Position numbers and translations under genes: made by a program. From positions 1 to 22,095 of the forward strand of contig CAZAKZ010000096.1 in assembly GCA_964485695.1 (NCBI GenBank): a DNA stretch of 22,095 bases, read 5' to 3'. Below, one piece after another: positions 1-8,100 of the stretch (position 1 is the first letter of the stretch; each line of letters begins with the position of its first letter). This DNA comes from CAZAKZ01 sp964485695. GTDB lineage: Bacteria; Planctomycetota; JAFGQW01. Below the pieces are notes generated by a model. That model saw nothing but the letters and a program-made list of their open reading frames with translations, ran no database searches and was not told the DNA's origin.

Positions 1-1
1 C

Positions 2-547
2 AAAAATACTCTCAGAATCGATGGGTGTCATGCAGGCTTGCCGAAAGGACACTATTTTCTGACCACGGCCCATCTCCTGGAGAAATCCGACCGGGTCTGG
101 GTGGCGGTCTTTTCAAAAGAAGAGATGCCGGTCTGGAAGTCTGCCCGGGTCCTGGACTCGGATTCCAGACTTGATGTCGCTCTATTATGGCTTGTGGACT
201 CGTATTACGACGATTCCTTCCGGGTTCAGTGGCGTTCAGAGCCCCTTGGGCCGGGAGCCCAGGTGATCCTCCTCATTGCCACCCCCGGGGGTCGACCTGG
301 GATCTTGAAAGCCGGCGTGATCCAGGCCGGCCGCCTCAGGGCGGGGCCCTGCCTGAGCCCGGGGATGAGCGGCGCGGGGATTTTCAGTAGTGGACGCCTG
401 TCTGGCATATTATATGGACGGAAGAAGATGAAGGTCTTCCCAGGGGCCCCGGAGGGACGGTACGTTTCGATCCGGGATATCCGTAAGGTCCTGGGAAAGA
501 AATTCGAGTTTCTGGTTACGGGAAAACTCCCCACCGAGCCGAGATGA
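2..547 (+). CDS. Trypsin-like serine protease, 5' end outside window
   Basis: The reading frame is open to the left edge, so the start lies outside the window; the in-frame TTG at 38 falls inside the fold and is unlikely to be the start. The visible part resembles the chymotrypsin/HtrA-type fold. A TTAHLL motif (His codon 71-73) matches the catalytic His region, LDVALL (Asp codon 173-175) matches the usual DxALL strand, and PGMSGAGIF (Ser codon 368-370) stands where GNSGGP normally carries the nucleophile. All three triad residues are therefore present, though the Ser motif is non-canonical (GMSGAG). No PDZ domain follows: the protein ends about 58 residues after the Ser. If exported, it would cleave misfolded or specific envelope proteins; the missing N-terminus prevents a localisation call. 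Its stop overlaps an ATG at 544, but the better start of the next gene is at 655. Confidence 0.7.
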   Translation, partial: KNTLRIDGCHAGLPKGHYFLTTAHLLEKSDRVWVAVFSKEEMPVWKSARVLDSDSRLDVALLWLVDSYYDDSFRVQWRSEPLGPGAQVILLIATPGGRPGILKAGVIQAGRLRAGPCLSPGMSGAGIFSSGRLSGILYGRKKMKVFPGAPEGRYVSIRDIRKVLGKKFEFLVTGKLPTEPR

Positions 548-654
548 ACCTGAAAGTGGGATTGAGGGAGGAGCGGGATCGCGGCGTTTTTCGTAGGGTA
601 CGAAAACGCGGTGCCGGGAGAAGTCCATCACAGATTACGAGGAGTTACTTCGCC

Positions 655-2781
655 ATGCGTACAAGCCTATTTGCGGCCTTGCTGACTGGAATGCTCTGGG
701 TCGGACTGGGGGCTCAGGTGATCAAGCACGTGCAGCCCCAGAAACAGAAACCCCTGAAACTGCCTCCCATCGAGGAGGTCCAGAAAGAGATCGAGGAGGC
801 CAAAGCGATCCGTGGCGTCCAACCGCCCACGGGAGAAACGCTCATGAAGGCGGCCGGGACTCTGGATGGCGAGAAGATCACTCTCGACGAGGTGCTGGAC
901 GAGGTGATGGTCAAATACGGCCCGCCCTTCGTGCAATTCCTGGCCTCCCAGGCCATGCTGAAGATGGAGGTGTTAAAGCGAGAGGTCCAGGTCTCAGACG
1001 AGGATCTCCTGGAGGAAGTGCGGTACTACAAGGCGCAAACGCCCACCAAGGCGACCCTCAAGGAACAACTCGTGAAGAGCCGCAAGGGATGGAACTGGCT
1101 CAAGAATACCCTCACCACTCGGGCCGCCATCGGCAAGATCATGAAGGCAGACCAGAACATCACCACGCCCGGACCTCCCAACCAGTTTCTGATGCAGATC
1201 TGGGCCGGTGGAGTGGCCAAGAAATACCAGATCGAGATGAAGAAGGAGAAGCTCCCCTCCGGCTGTCTGGCGAGGATCCAGACCACCTGGGGACTGGGGA
1301 CGGTTCTCACCAAGGTGAAGTCAGCCAGAGACGCCGGGAAGCCTTACGCCCTCGGGCGTGAGAAGACGGACACCGGGGAAGTCCTCGTCTTCACCCCTCC
1401 GGGGGGTGGCTGGCCGAGATTCTACATCCCCAACGTCAAGGTCAAGGTCACCCGGAATTCCGGAACGGCTTCGGGCCCGAGCGAGATCTCGGCAGAGGAG
1501 GTCCTGAACCAGGTGGTGGGAGGAACCGGTGGAGTCTCCGCGCAGATCATGATCTACGGCGAGGACGGAAAGACGCCGCTACTGAGCCTGCCCCATATCG
1601 ACGTGTCCCGGCGCCAGGTGGCGAACATGCCGCCGGAAAAGGTCGCCTTGATGGAGGCGATCCAGGTCATCCTGAAGGGCCAGGCCGTTGTGGACAAGGA
1701 GAACTTCCAGGTCAAGCCCAATGAAGGCAAGGGCCCGATCTTCGACATTCCAAGAACCGTGTACGAGTCCATCCATTCTCCATTCCGGGTACGGATCATC
1801 GACGTGCTGGCCGGGCTGGAAGGGGCGAAGCGGACGGCGGCCCTGGTCCTCGTTCTTGCGAGAAATGACGAGGCCGACTTCGTGATGCTGCCACCCGTGC
1901 CCGTGGCGATGAAGACCCTCGTCGACCGGGCTGCCGCTCTGGATTTCATTTTCGGAACCCTCAAGCTCGCCCAGTTCGAGGATTCCCTTGATAATCTGGC
2001 CCGGTTCAAGGCGGTGAAGAAGGTATTTGCAGGACACCTGCCCGGAATGCCGACCGCGGACAAGCCCGCCTCTCCCTGGGGCGTCATCACCGTGGATGAA
2101 AAGGCCGTGGCGGATCGCATCGCCAAGGAGCGCAACAAGTACGAAGGTTCCAGGTCCATGTTTTCCTGGGAGATGATCTGCGGGATTCTCAACAAGACGG
2201 TCCCCGAGGAGATGCGCCGATTCTGGGTGGGCAACGGCGTGGATCAGATCATCGGAACCGAGGTGGACATGGCCACGCTCAAACAGTATTTCGAGGACAA
2301 CGTCGAGAACTTCGGGGTGGCCACGGTGGAGGCCAATCACATTCTCATCCAGATGAAGGACGAGAGGACGGGCCGCATTCAATGGGAGAAGGCCAGAAAG
2401 AAGGCCGAGGAGATCCTGGCCATGATCCGGACCGGGGCCAGTTTCGATGCCATGGCCGAGAAGTTCTCCGAGGACCCGACCACGAAGGACAAGGGGGGTG
2501 ACCTGGGCCTCTTCACCGTGGTGAGCCGCTACGATCTCGACCTCTGCAAGGCCATCTTCGCCATGGAGCCCGGCCAGATATCCTCCAAGCCGATCCGGAC
2601 CCAGCTGGGATACCACATTGCCAGGCTGCGGAAGAAGGAGCCCCCGAACTGTAAAAAGTACCCCTTCGATCCCGAGGCGGTCAAAGATTTCCGCCAGCAG
2701 GAACTCAGGGACGAGTGGCTTCAGAATAACGTCTACAGCAAGATCAAGCTCGAGAATTTCCTGGAAGACCTGATGCTGTAG
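655..2781 (+). CDS. Exported SurA-like foldase with C-terminal parvulin (PPIC) domain
   Basis: Peptidyl-prolyl cis-trans isomerase/chaperone, likely acting in the periplasm on unfolded exported proteins. The start at 655 gives a classical signal peptide (MRTSLFAALLTGMLWVGLGA) and has GAGGAG at 639-644. The in-frame ATG at 544 would add an arginine-rich 37-residue tail in front of it, so I prefer 655 (708 residues). Residues about 68-165 resemble the SurA N-terminal helical region. The parvulin domain spans about 560-658: ANHILIQM opens it, EDPTTKDKGGDLGLF is the usual central motif, and PGQISSKPI...GYHIARL closes it. Residues 170-540 are not recognised; this makes the protein longer than a one-domain SurA (about 430 residues). 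It follows the protease gene on the same strand, which fits a quality-control pair. Confidence is high for the parvulin domain and lower for a SurA-equivalent role. Confidence 0.85.
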   Translation: MRTSLFAALLTGMLWVGLGAQVIKHVQPQKQKPLKLPPIEEVQKEIEEAKAIRGVQPPTGETLMKAAGTLDGEKITLDEVLDEVMVKYGPPFVQFLASQAMLKMEVLKREVQVSDEDLLEEVRYYKAQTPTKATLKEQLVKSRKGWNWLKNTLTTRAAIGKIMKADQNITTPGPPNQFLMQIWAGGVAKKYQIEMKKEKLPSGCLARIQTTWGLGTVLTKVKSARDAGKPYALGREKTDTGEVLVFTPPGGGWPRFYIPNVKVKVTRNSGTASGPSEISAEEVLNQVVGGTGGVSAQIMIYGEDGKTPLLSLPHIDVSRRQVANMPPEKVALMEAIQVILKGQAVVDKENFQVKPNEGKGPIFDIPRTVYESIHSPFRVRIIDVLAGLEGAKRTAALVLVLARNDEADFVMLPPVPVAMKTLVDRAAALDFIFGTLKLAQFEDSLDNLARFKAVKKVFAGHLPGMPTADKPASPWGVITVDEKAVADRIAKERNKYEGSRSMFSWEMICGILNKTVPEEMRRFWVGNGVDQIIGTEVDMATLKQYFEDNVENFGVATVEANHILIQMKDERTGRIQWEKARKKAEEILAMIRTGASFDAMAEKFSEDPTTKDKGGDLGLFTVVSRYDLDLCKAIFAMEPGQISSKPIRTQLGYHIARLRKKEPPNCKKYPFDPEAVKDFRQQELRDEWLQNNVYSKIKLENFLEDLML

Positions 2782-2803
2782 CGGTTCCGATATTCGATCT
2801 TCT

Positions 2804-2834
2804 CCGGGGGGCCGGGCAGCGGCCGGGCCCCCTC
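2804..2834 (+). terminator. GC-rich hairpin after the foldase gene
   Basis: Two arms, 2806-2815 (GGGGGGCCGG) and 2823-2832 (CCGGGCCCCC), pair over nine positions with one internal G-G mismatch, starting 25 bases after the stop codon. The position fits a transcription end. The following bases are C/T-rich rather than a run of T, so this is a weak intrinsic terminator at best. Confidence 0.45.
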
Positions 2835-2849
2835 ACCCCTCCTCCTGTA

Positions 2850-2879
2850 TTGCATTTTCCATGCCCTGGATTCTATGAT
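2850..2879 (+). promoter_or_regulatory. Candidate sigma-70-type promoter upstream of pcm
   Basis: TTGCAT at 2850-2855 and TATGAT at 2874-2879 (one mismatch to TATAAT) are 18 bases apart. They lie after the hairpin that follows the foldase gene and in front of the methyltransferase gene. The -35 box is poor, so only the -10 box supports the call. The rest of 2835-3027 holds a possible 26-codon leader ORF (2970-3050) and nothing else I can name. Confidence 0.3.
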
Positions 2880-3027
2880 GGTCGGAGTCGGATTGCGGCT
2901 GGCACCGCAGGGTGGCCCCGATTCCCCCGGCCCCGCACCGGAGGGGTATTCCCGGGAATCCGGGACAATATGCACAAACCTAGAGAAGTAGACCCGTCGT
3001 GGCTGAAACTTGCTGTGAGGATCGAGG

Positions 3028-3876
3028 ATGTCCGGACGATACCTATTTAGCCGCTTTCACCGCCGGTTCCCGTGGAGGTGCCCCTGGCGCGGGAGCCCGG
3101 TACCGGCCCTCATCGTGGCCTTGCTCGCCGGATGCGGGGGATGTGAATCGTCCCCCGGAGAATCGGACCGAACCAGGGAGTCGAAGGTGATTCAACCCAG
3201 ATCTCCGGATGGCGCCGGCCCTGGAGGCGGCGTGTCCGACACGGAACTGGACATCCGGCAGCGCCACCGGCTGGTGAAAAGCCTGGCCGGATCGATCCGG
3301 AATGCCCGGGTTCTCGAGGCCTTGAACAAGGTCAAGCGCCACGCCTTCGTGCCGCCTGCCCTGAAGTCCAGGGCCTACGATGACGAACCCCTGCCCATTG
3401 GCGAGGACCAGACCATTTCCCAGCCCTGGGTGGTGGCCAGGATGACCGAGTTGCTCGCCCTCGATGCGAAGAGCCGGGTGCTGGAGATCGGGACGGGAAG
3501 CGGGTATCAGGCCGCCGTCCTCGCTCGCCTGGCCGAAAAGGTCTATACCATCGAGATCATCGAAACCCTGGCCCGGCGAGCACGCAAAACCCTGGAGGGC
3601 CTGGGCTACGGAAACATCCACTTCCGGATCGGGGACGGATATGCGGGGTGGCCCGAGGCCGCACCCTTCGACGCCGTTATCATCACCGCCGCCGTGGACC
3701 ACCCGCCGACGCCGCTCCTCAAGCAGCTGAAGGTGGGCGGGCGCATCGTGCTTCCCCTCGGTTCCTCCCAATCGGTCCAGTACCTGACCCGGATCACCCG
3801 GACCGAGACCGGGTACGAGAGGGAGAAGTTCGCGTCCGTTCGGTTCGTGCCCATGACCGGAGAGGCCCTTCGATAG
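3028..3876 (+). CDS. pcm: Protein-L-isoaspartate O-methyltransferase, lipoprotein form
   Basis: The enzyme family uses S-adenosylmethionine to methylate isoaspartyl residues in aged proteins, which starts their repair. Core motifs are clear: FVPP (107-110), PIGEDQTISQP (123-133, the family's PIGxGQTISQP), SAM-binding VLEIGTGSGYQ (151-161), and LKVGGRIVLPLG (234-245). In front is a 70-residue extension absent from the usual 210-residue cytoplasmic enzyme. It has arginines, a hydrophobic stretch and a lipobox LAGC (Cys36), followed by a Gly/Pro/Ser-rich linker, so export and lipidation are predicted. The ATG at 3028 has GAGG at 3017-3020 at good spacing; no later in-frame start with a ribosome site is apparent. 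The radical SAM gene starts 17 bases after its stop. The family call is firm; the location rests on the extension alone. Confidence 0.88.
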   Translation: MSGRYLFSRFHRRFPWRCPWRGSPVPALIVALLAGCGGCESSPGESDRTRESKVIQPRSPDGAGPGGGVSDTELDIRQRHRLVKSLAGSIRNARVLEALNKVKRHAFVPPALKSRAYDDEPLPIGEDQTISQPWVVARMTELLALDAKSRVLEIGTGSGYQAAVLARLAEKVYTIEIIETLARRARKTLEGLGYGNIHFRIGDGYAGWPEAAPFDAVIITAAVDHPPTPLLKQLKVGGRIVLPLGSSQSVQYLTRITRTETGYEREKFASVRFVPMTGEALR

Positions 3877-3893
3877 TCGACCCCGGGGATTGC

Positions 3894-5081
3894 GTGAAAG
3901 AAAGCGACGACCGCATGGACATCCTGCCCTCCCGGGAAGCGGAGATCCGTCTGGAGAAGCTGGTCCTGGAGACCGGAGAACTCCGGAAGAAACGCAACCT
4001 GCCGGATGTCGGCAACCGGCTCTTCAACCTTCAGCTGGACACCAACAACCTGTGCAACCTCCAGTGCAAGGAGTGCAACGTTCATCTCATCCGGGATGTG
4101 GTCCACCCCACGCCCATGACGCAGGAGATCCTGGAGATCGTGGCAGACCAGGTATTTCCCTACTGCAACGACGTCAATTTCGCTGCCCTGGCCGAACCCT
4201 GGATGTCCCCGGTCATCGAGGATGCCATGGATCTCGCCCGGGCCCGGGGCGTTCCGTTCCTGCAGATGATCTCCAATGCCCTGCTCCTCACGGAGCGTCG
4301 AGCCCGGAAGCTCATCGATATCCAGTTCGACAGGCTCTCGGTGAGCACCGACGCGGTCACTCAGGAAACCTATGCCCGGATCCGGGGCGCGAAGCTGGGC
4401 AAGGTGGTGCAGAATCTCGAGCGACTCAAGGATCTGAAAGCCAGCCTGGGTTCGGAGAAGCCGCAGGTCAAGTTCAACTTCGTCATGATGCGGTCCAACC
4501 TGCACGAGATGCCGGCCATGGTGGATTTTGCCCACGGCCTGGGCGCCGAAATTATCGATTTCCGGCTGCCTTTCCTCCTGAAACCGCAGGGCCTCGAGGA
4601 CGAGCTTCCAAACCGGGACCCGGATCTCATGGACCTGATGATCGAGGAGACCCGCCGCCGCATGGAAGACCTCGGCCTTTCCGTGGAGCAGATGCCGGAG
4701 ACCCATGCCGCCCGGGTTGCCCGGGGCTATGCCTCCCCCGAGGTGAATCCGGAGCCGGGCCCCCTGGCGGACAACACCCCGCACTGCGACGCCCCCTGGG
4801 GATTCCTGGTCATCTGGCCCACGGGGACGATCCACCCGTGCTGCTCCCCCTACATGCTGGCCGGGGAGCCCATGGGCAGCCTCCGGGAGCACTCCTTTGC
4901 CCAGATCGTGACCGGACCCCAGTACGAGGCGCTGCGGGCTTCCCTCCTAGCGGGACGGTTCTCTGATGCGTGCGCCCGGTGCAAGGCCACCGATTTCCTG
5001 GCTTCGTACGACCTGAGGCCGGGCGATACCCTGGACGTGGGGCCCCGGCTCCCCGTGGTCGGAAAGCCGGGTCCCTCCTGA
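3894..5081 (+). CDS. Radical SAM protein with SPASM-type C-terminus
   Basis: Radical SAM enzyme of unknown substrate. The iron-sulphur motif is C-N-L-Q-C-K-E-C (Cys54, Cys58, Cys61), the standard CxxxCxxC, which binds the 4Fe-4S cluster that cleaves SAM. A C-terminal cysteine set (Cys298, Cys316, Cys317, Cys360, Cys363), with a G-S-L-R-E stretch and a CARC motif, looks like a SPASM domain holding extra clusters, as in peptide-modifying and sulfatase-maturing enzymes. I take GTG 3894 (GGGGA just upstream, 395 residues); ATG 3915 is possible. The frame is open far upstream through pcm, but that part is not coding. It probably shares a transcript with pcm (17-base gap). No precursor-peptide gene is evident nearby, so a RiPP role is unsupported. 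Cytoplasmic. Confidence 0.85.
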   Translation: MKESDDRMDILPSREAEIRLEKLVLETGELRKKRNLPDVGNRLFNLQLDTNNLCNLQCKECNVHLIRDVVHPTPMTQEILEIVADQVFPYCNDVNFAALAEPWMSPVIEDAMDLARARGVPFLQMISNALLLTERRARKLIDIQFDRLSVSTDAVTQETYARIRGAKLGKVVQNLERLKDLKASLGSEKPQVKFNFVMMRSNLHEMPAMVDFAHGLGAEIIDFRLPFLLKPQGLEDELPNRDPDLMDLMIEETRRRMEDLGLSVEQMPETHAARVARGYASPEVNPEPGPLADNTPHCDAPWGFLVIWPTGTIHPCCSPYMLAGEPMGSLREHSFAQIVTGPQYEALRASLLAGRFSDACARCKATDFLASYDLRPGDTLDVGPRLPVVGKPGPS

Positions 5082-5108
5082 CCCGGGCGAACGGGGGGCC
5101 CGGGCGAA
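5082..5108. repeat. Two copies of a 10-base word between convergent genes
   Basis: CCCGGGCGAA occurs at 5082-5091 and 5099-5108, directly after the radical SAM stop. CCCGGG is its own complement, so the two copies can also form a 6-bp hairpin with an 11-base loop. The region separates two converging genes and might end transcription from both, but it has no T run. The rest of 5109-5167 shows nothing recognisable. Confidence 0.35.
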
Positions 5109-5167
5109 TCGGTGCTGGGCGTCCTCCCTCATGTCACGCGGGCAGATCCCCGCTCTACGGGCCTCTA

Positions 5168-8100
5168 TCAGCGTTTGAACATGTAGACCCGACGGTCGGT
5201 GCTCACTACGAAGACATGCTTGCCTGCGATGAGGGGGCTGGTCAGGATGGGTCCGCCGGTCTGGAATCGCCACAGGAGTTGACCGGAATCCAGGTCGAAC
5301 ACCCAGAGAAAACCGTCCTTCGAGCACAGGTAGAGCTTCCCGTCCTCGACAACCGGGGGCGCTGCGAGGGTGCCTTTCGTCCGGTAGAGGCTGATCTCAC
5401 TTCCGTCCGTGATGCGCAGGCGCCGCACGAGCTTGTCGGTGGTGGCGACGAGGATGTCCTCTCCGTACTGAACGGGCCGGGACGTGGAACCGCCCACCCT
5501 GGCCTTCCACAGGAGCTTGCCTTCACTGGCCTCGACGGCATAGAGGTATCGCCACTTGTCCACGAGGAAGAGTGTGCCGTCCCGGCCCACTGTGGGCGGC
5601 GCCTCGAGGATCTCCTCGGCCTCGAAGGTCCAGATTTTCTGTCCCGATGCAGCATCGAGGGCATAGAGGTTCCTGTCGAAACTGGTCAGGTAGACCCGGT
5701 TTCCGTGCACGACGGGCGTGCTGCGGATTTGATCCTCGGCCTTGAAGACCCAGGCCTCCTCCCCGTTTTTTCGGTTGAAGGCCTTGAGTATACCGCCCTT
5801 GGTGCCCACGAGGACGTTTTCATCAGTGACGGCCGGGGAGCTGTAGATGGGGTCCCCCAGGTCTTTGGACCAGAGGGATTTCCAGTACCTGCGATCGAAG
5901 ACGTGGAGGACGCCCTCCTGCACGGGAAAGTAGAGCTCGGACTCGCCGAAGGCCGCCGAGGCGAGACAGCCCCCGATGCTCCGAGTCTTCAGCTTGTAGG
6001 CAAAGTTCTTCTTGTCGGGATCGATGATATAGACGATGCCGTCCCGGCAGGGGACGTAGAGGTATCGGCCGTCGAAGGTGGGGGAGGCCTCGGTGGACCC
6101 GCCCAGGTACCAGGACCTCACGACCTCCCGGACCAGGGTGATTTCCCATAGCCAGTCCTTGTTGTCCTTCAGGGACCGGCGAAGAGGCGTGAACCCGTCC
6201 AGCTTGATCTCGATGACTTCGTTCGAGTTCCTTCTGTAGGTGATATTGAGAGCCGGATCGGAAGTGCCCAGCAGAACGCCTTCTTTGCAGATCTCGGCCC
6301 CCCTGGGGATGGTCTTGATCTGCAGGGGGAGCTTCATGGTCGTATTCAGCTGGGGGTACCGGATCAGGGTCTTGCGCACCTTCTCGAAGATGGGAGCCAG
6401 GGTGGCGATCTCCTGCGGCTTCTCAGTCTTCTTCTGGAGCTTGATGATCCGGTTCACCTCGGACAGGAATTCCTTTACCTCCTTGAGGGGTTCCCGGTTG
6501 TAGGAAGAGTCCACGATGTTTCTGAGCCGACGGGTGGTCTCCTCCAGATCGCCACGGGTGAATGCCGCATGGGCGGAAATCCATTCCTCGTTGACGAACT
6601 CGAGCAGTTCCTTGTTGCGGATCACCCCCTCGTGGATCTGTCTGTCGCAGTAGACCTCGTCGAAGAAGGTGAGGATCTTCTTCACGGGCCGTTTCATGTC
6701 CTGGATGCGGGAGAGCAGGTCCTTGGGGCCCTTGAGGGTTTTCATCTGGAGGCTGAAATCCATCACCTTGGCCTTGAGGGGATCCGAGAGCAACGTGTCG
6801 AACTCGGCCAGGATCATGCTGCCCTTGCCCAGCTGGGAAATACGGGTGTTCAAGACCTTTCGCGCCTTTTCCAGCCTGTCCATCTCCTCGTACAGAACGT
6901 CCCTGAGCGTGTCCAGCCGGGTCTCCACGTTCTTGCGCCACAACCCCGTCCTGTTCTTGGAGCCCAGCAGCAGGTATTGACGGACCGCTCCGGCAAAGTC
7001 GCGGTTCTCCACCTTTTCCGCAGCCTCCTGGAACAGGTACTGGTTTTCCTTGTTGATGGCGTTCTTCGAGGCCTGGAGGGACTCCTCGATGCGGTCCTGG
7101 ACTTTTCTGGACAGGGACTGCCATTCCGGACAGTACCGCCTGTCGGGATCGCATCTCTTCAGGTCCAGGAGCACGGATTTGGCCTCCCAGAGTTTCCCCG
7201 ACTCCAGCGCCGCCTTGGCGCTGTTGTAGAGCTCGTTGACGGTACGCTTGTGGTGGTATCCGTCGTAGAGGTAGCTGACGATGGCCACGGCTGGAACCAG
7301 GGATGCGGCCATCACCAGCTTGCGCCGTGTGCTGCTCCTGCGTGACTGCTTGACGCTCTGGAGCAGCTTGATCACCTTGGGTTCCCGGTATCCGAGCTTG
7401 AGGATCTTCTCCCCTATGATGACGATCTTGCGGCGATCCCGCTTTGGATTCAGCTGGTCGAGGATGGTCTGCAACCGGGCGACCGCCTCGTCCTTCTGGT
7501 TGAGCTTGATGTAGGTGTTGGCCAGCTGGAAGGCCACCTGGAGGTTGTCGTATTGCTGGGCCGATGCTCGCTCCAGGATGTCCCGCGTCCGCTCGTAGGC
7601 TCCGGACTTGGAAGCCAGGTCGGCGGCCTTCAGGCTGTGCGCCACGTACTGGTCCCGGTCCCCCTTGGCGGCCAGAACCCGCAGGAGTGCCTCGTGGATC
7701 GCCTCGTTTCGGAGGTCCAGCTTCACGGCCCTCTTGAGGTATTTTTCCGCCGCGACCCAATCCTGGGCTTTCTCGTGGAGATGGGCCAGCTCCGTGTAAT
7801 ACCTGGACGCGTCCTCGAAACGGCCGATGCGATGGCTGAGTTCACCGGCCCGCTTCAAGTAGGGGATCTTTTCCTCGCTGACCGCAATGAGCATGTCGAG
7901 GATATTGAGTCCACGATGGTATTCCTTTTCCCGGAGAAGGCTGTTCAGGGAGGCCACCATCTCGTCGCAGGAAATCGGTCGGATGATTCCGTCATGGAGG
8001 AACTCGCACAGGATCTTGGACAGATCGAATGGGGAATAGCTGGTTTCCTCGCTGAGGTCGGTGACCGACCGGCGACCGTCGATGAGCTTCAACACCCTCA

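Noticed and set aside
544..654. 37-codon N-terminal extension of the foldase (ATGA overlap with the protease)
   Set aside because: The overlap looks like coupling, but the extension is arginine-rich, lacks a ribosome site and sits before a complete signal peptide that has GAGGAG upstream.
3648..3893. Upstream extension of the radical SAM frame inside pcm
   Set aside because: The frame is open, but the bases encode the clear pcm C-terminus in another frame, and the extension is Arg/Pro-rich without domain. GTG 3894 has a ribosome site.
2850..5081. RiPP biosynthesis cluster (short peptide, methyltransferase, radical SAM/SPASM)
   Set aside because: The classes fit, but the methyltransferase carries a lipobox and standard repair-enzyme motifs. 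There is no precursor with a recognisable core, transporter or leader-binding domain.
5082..5108. CRISPR-like or tandem repeat
   Set aside because: Only two 10-base copies; no array, spacers or cas genes anywhere in the window.
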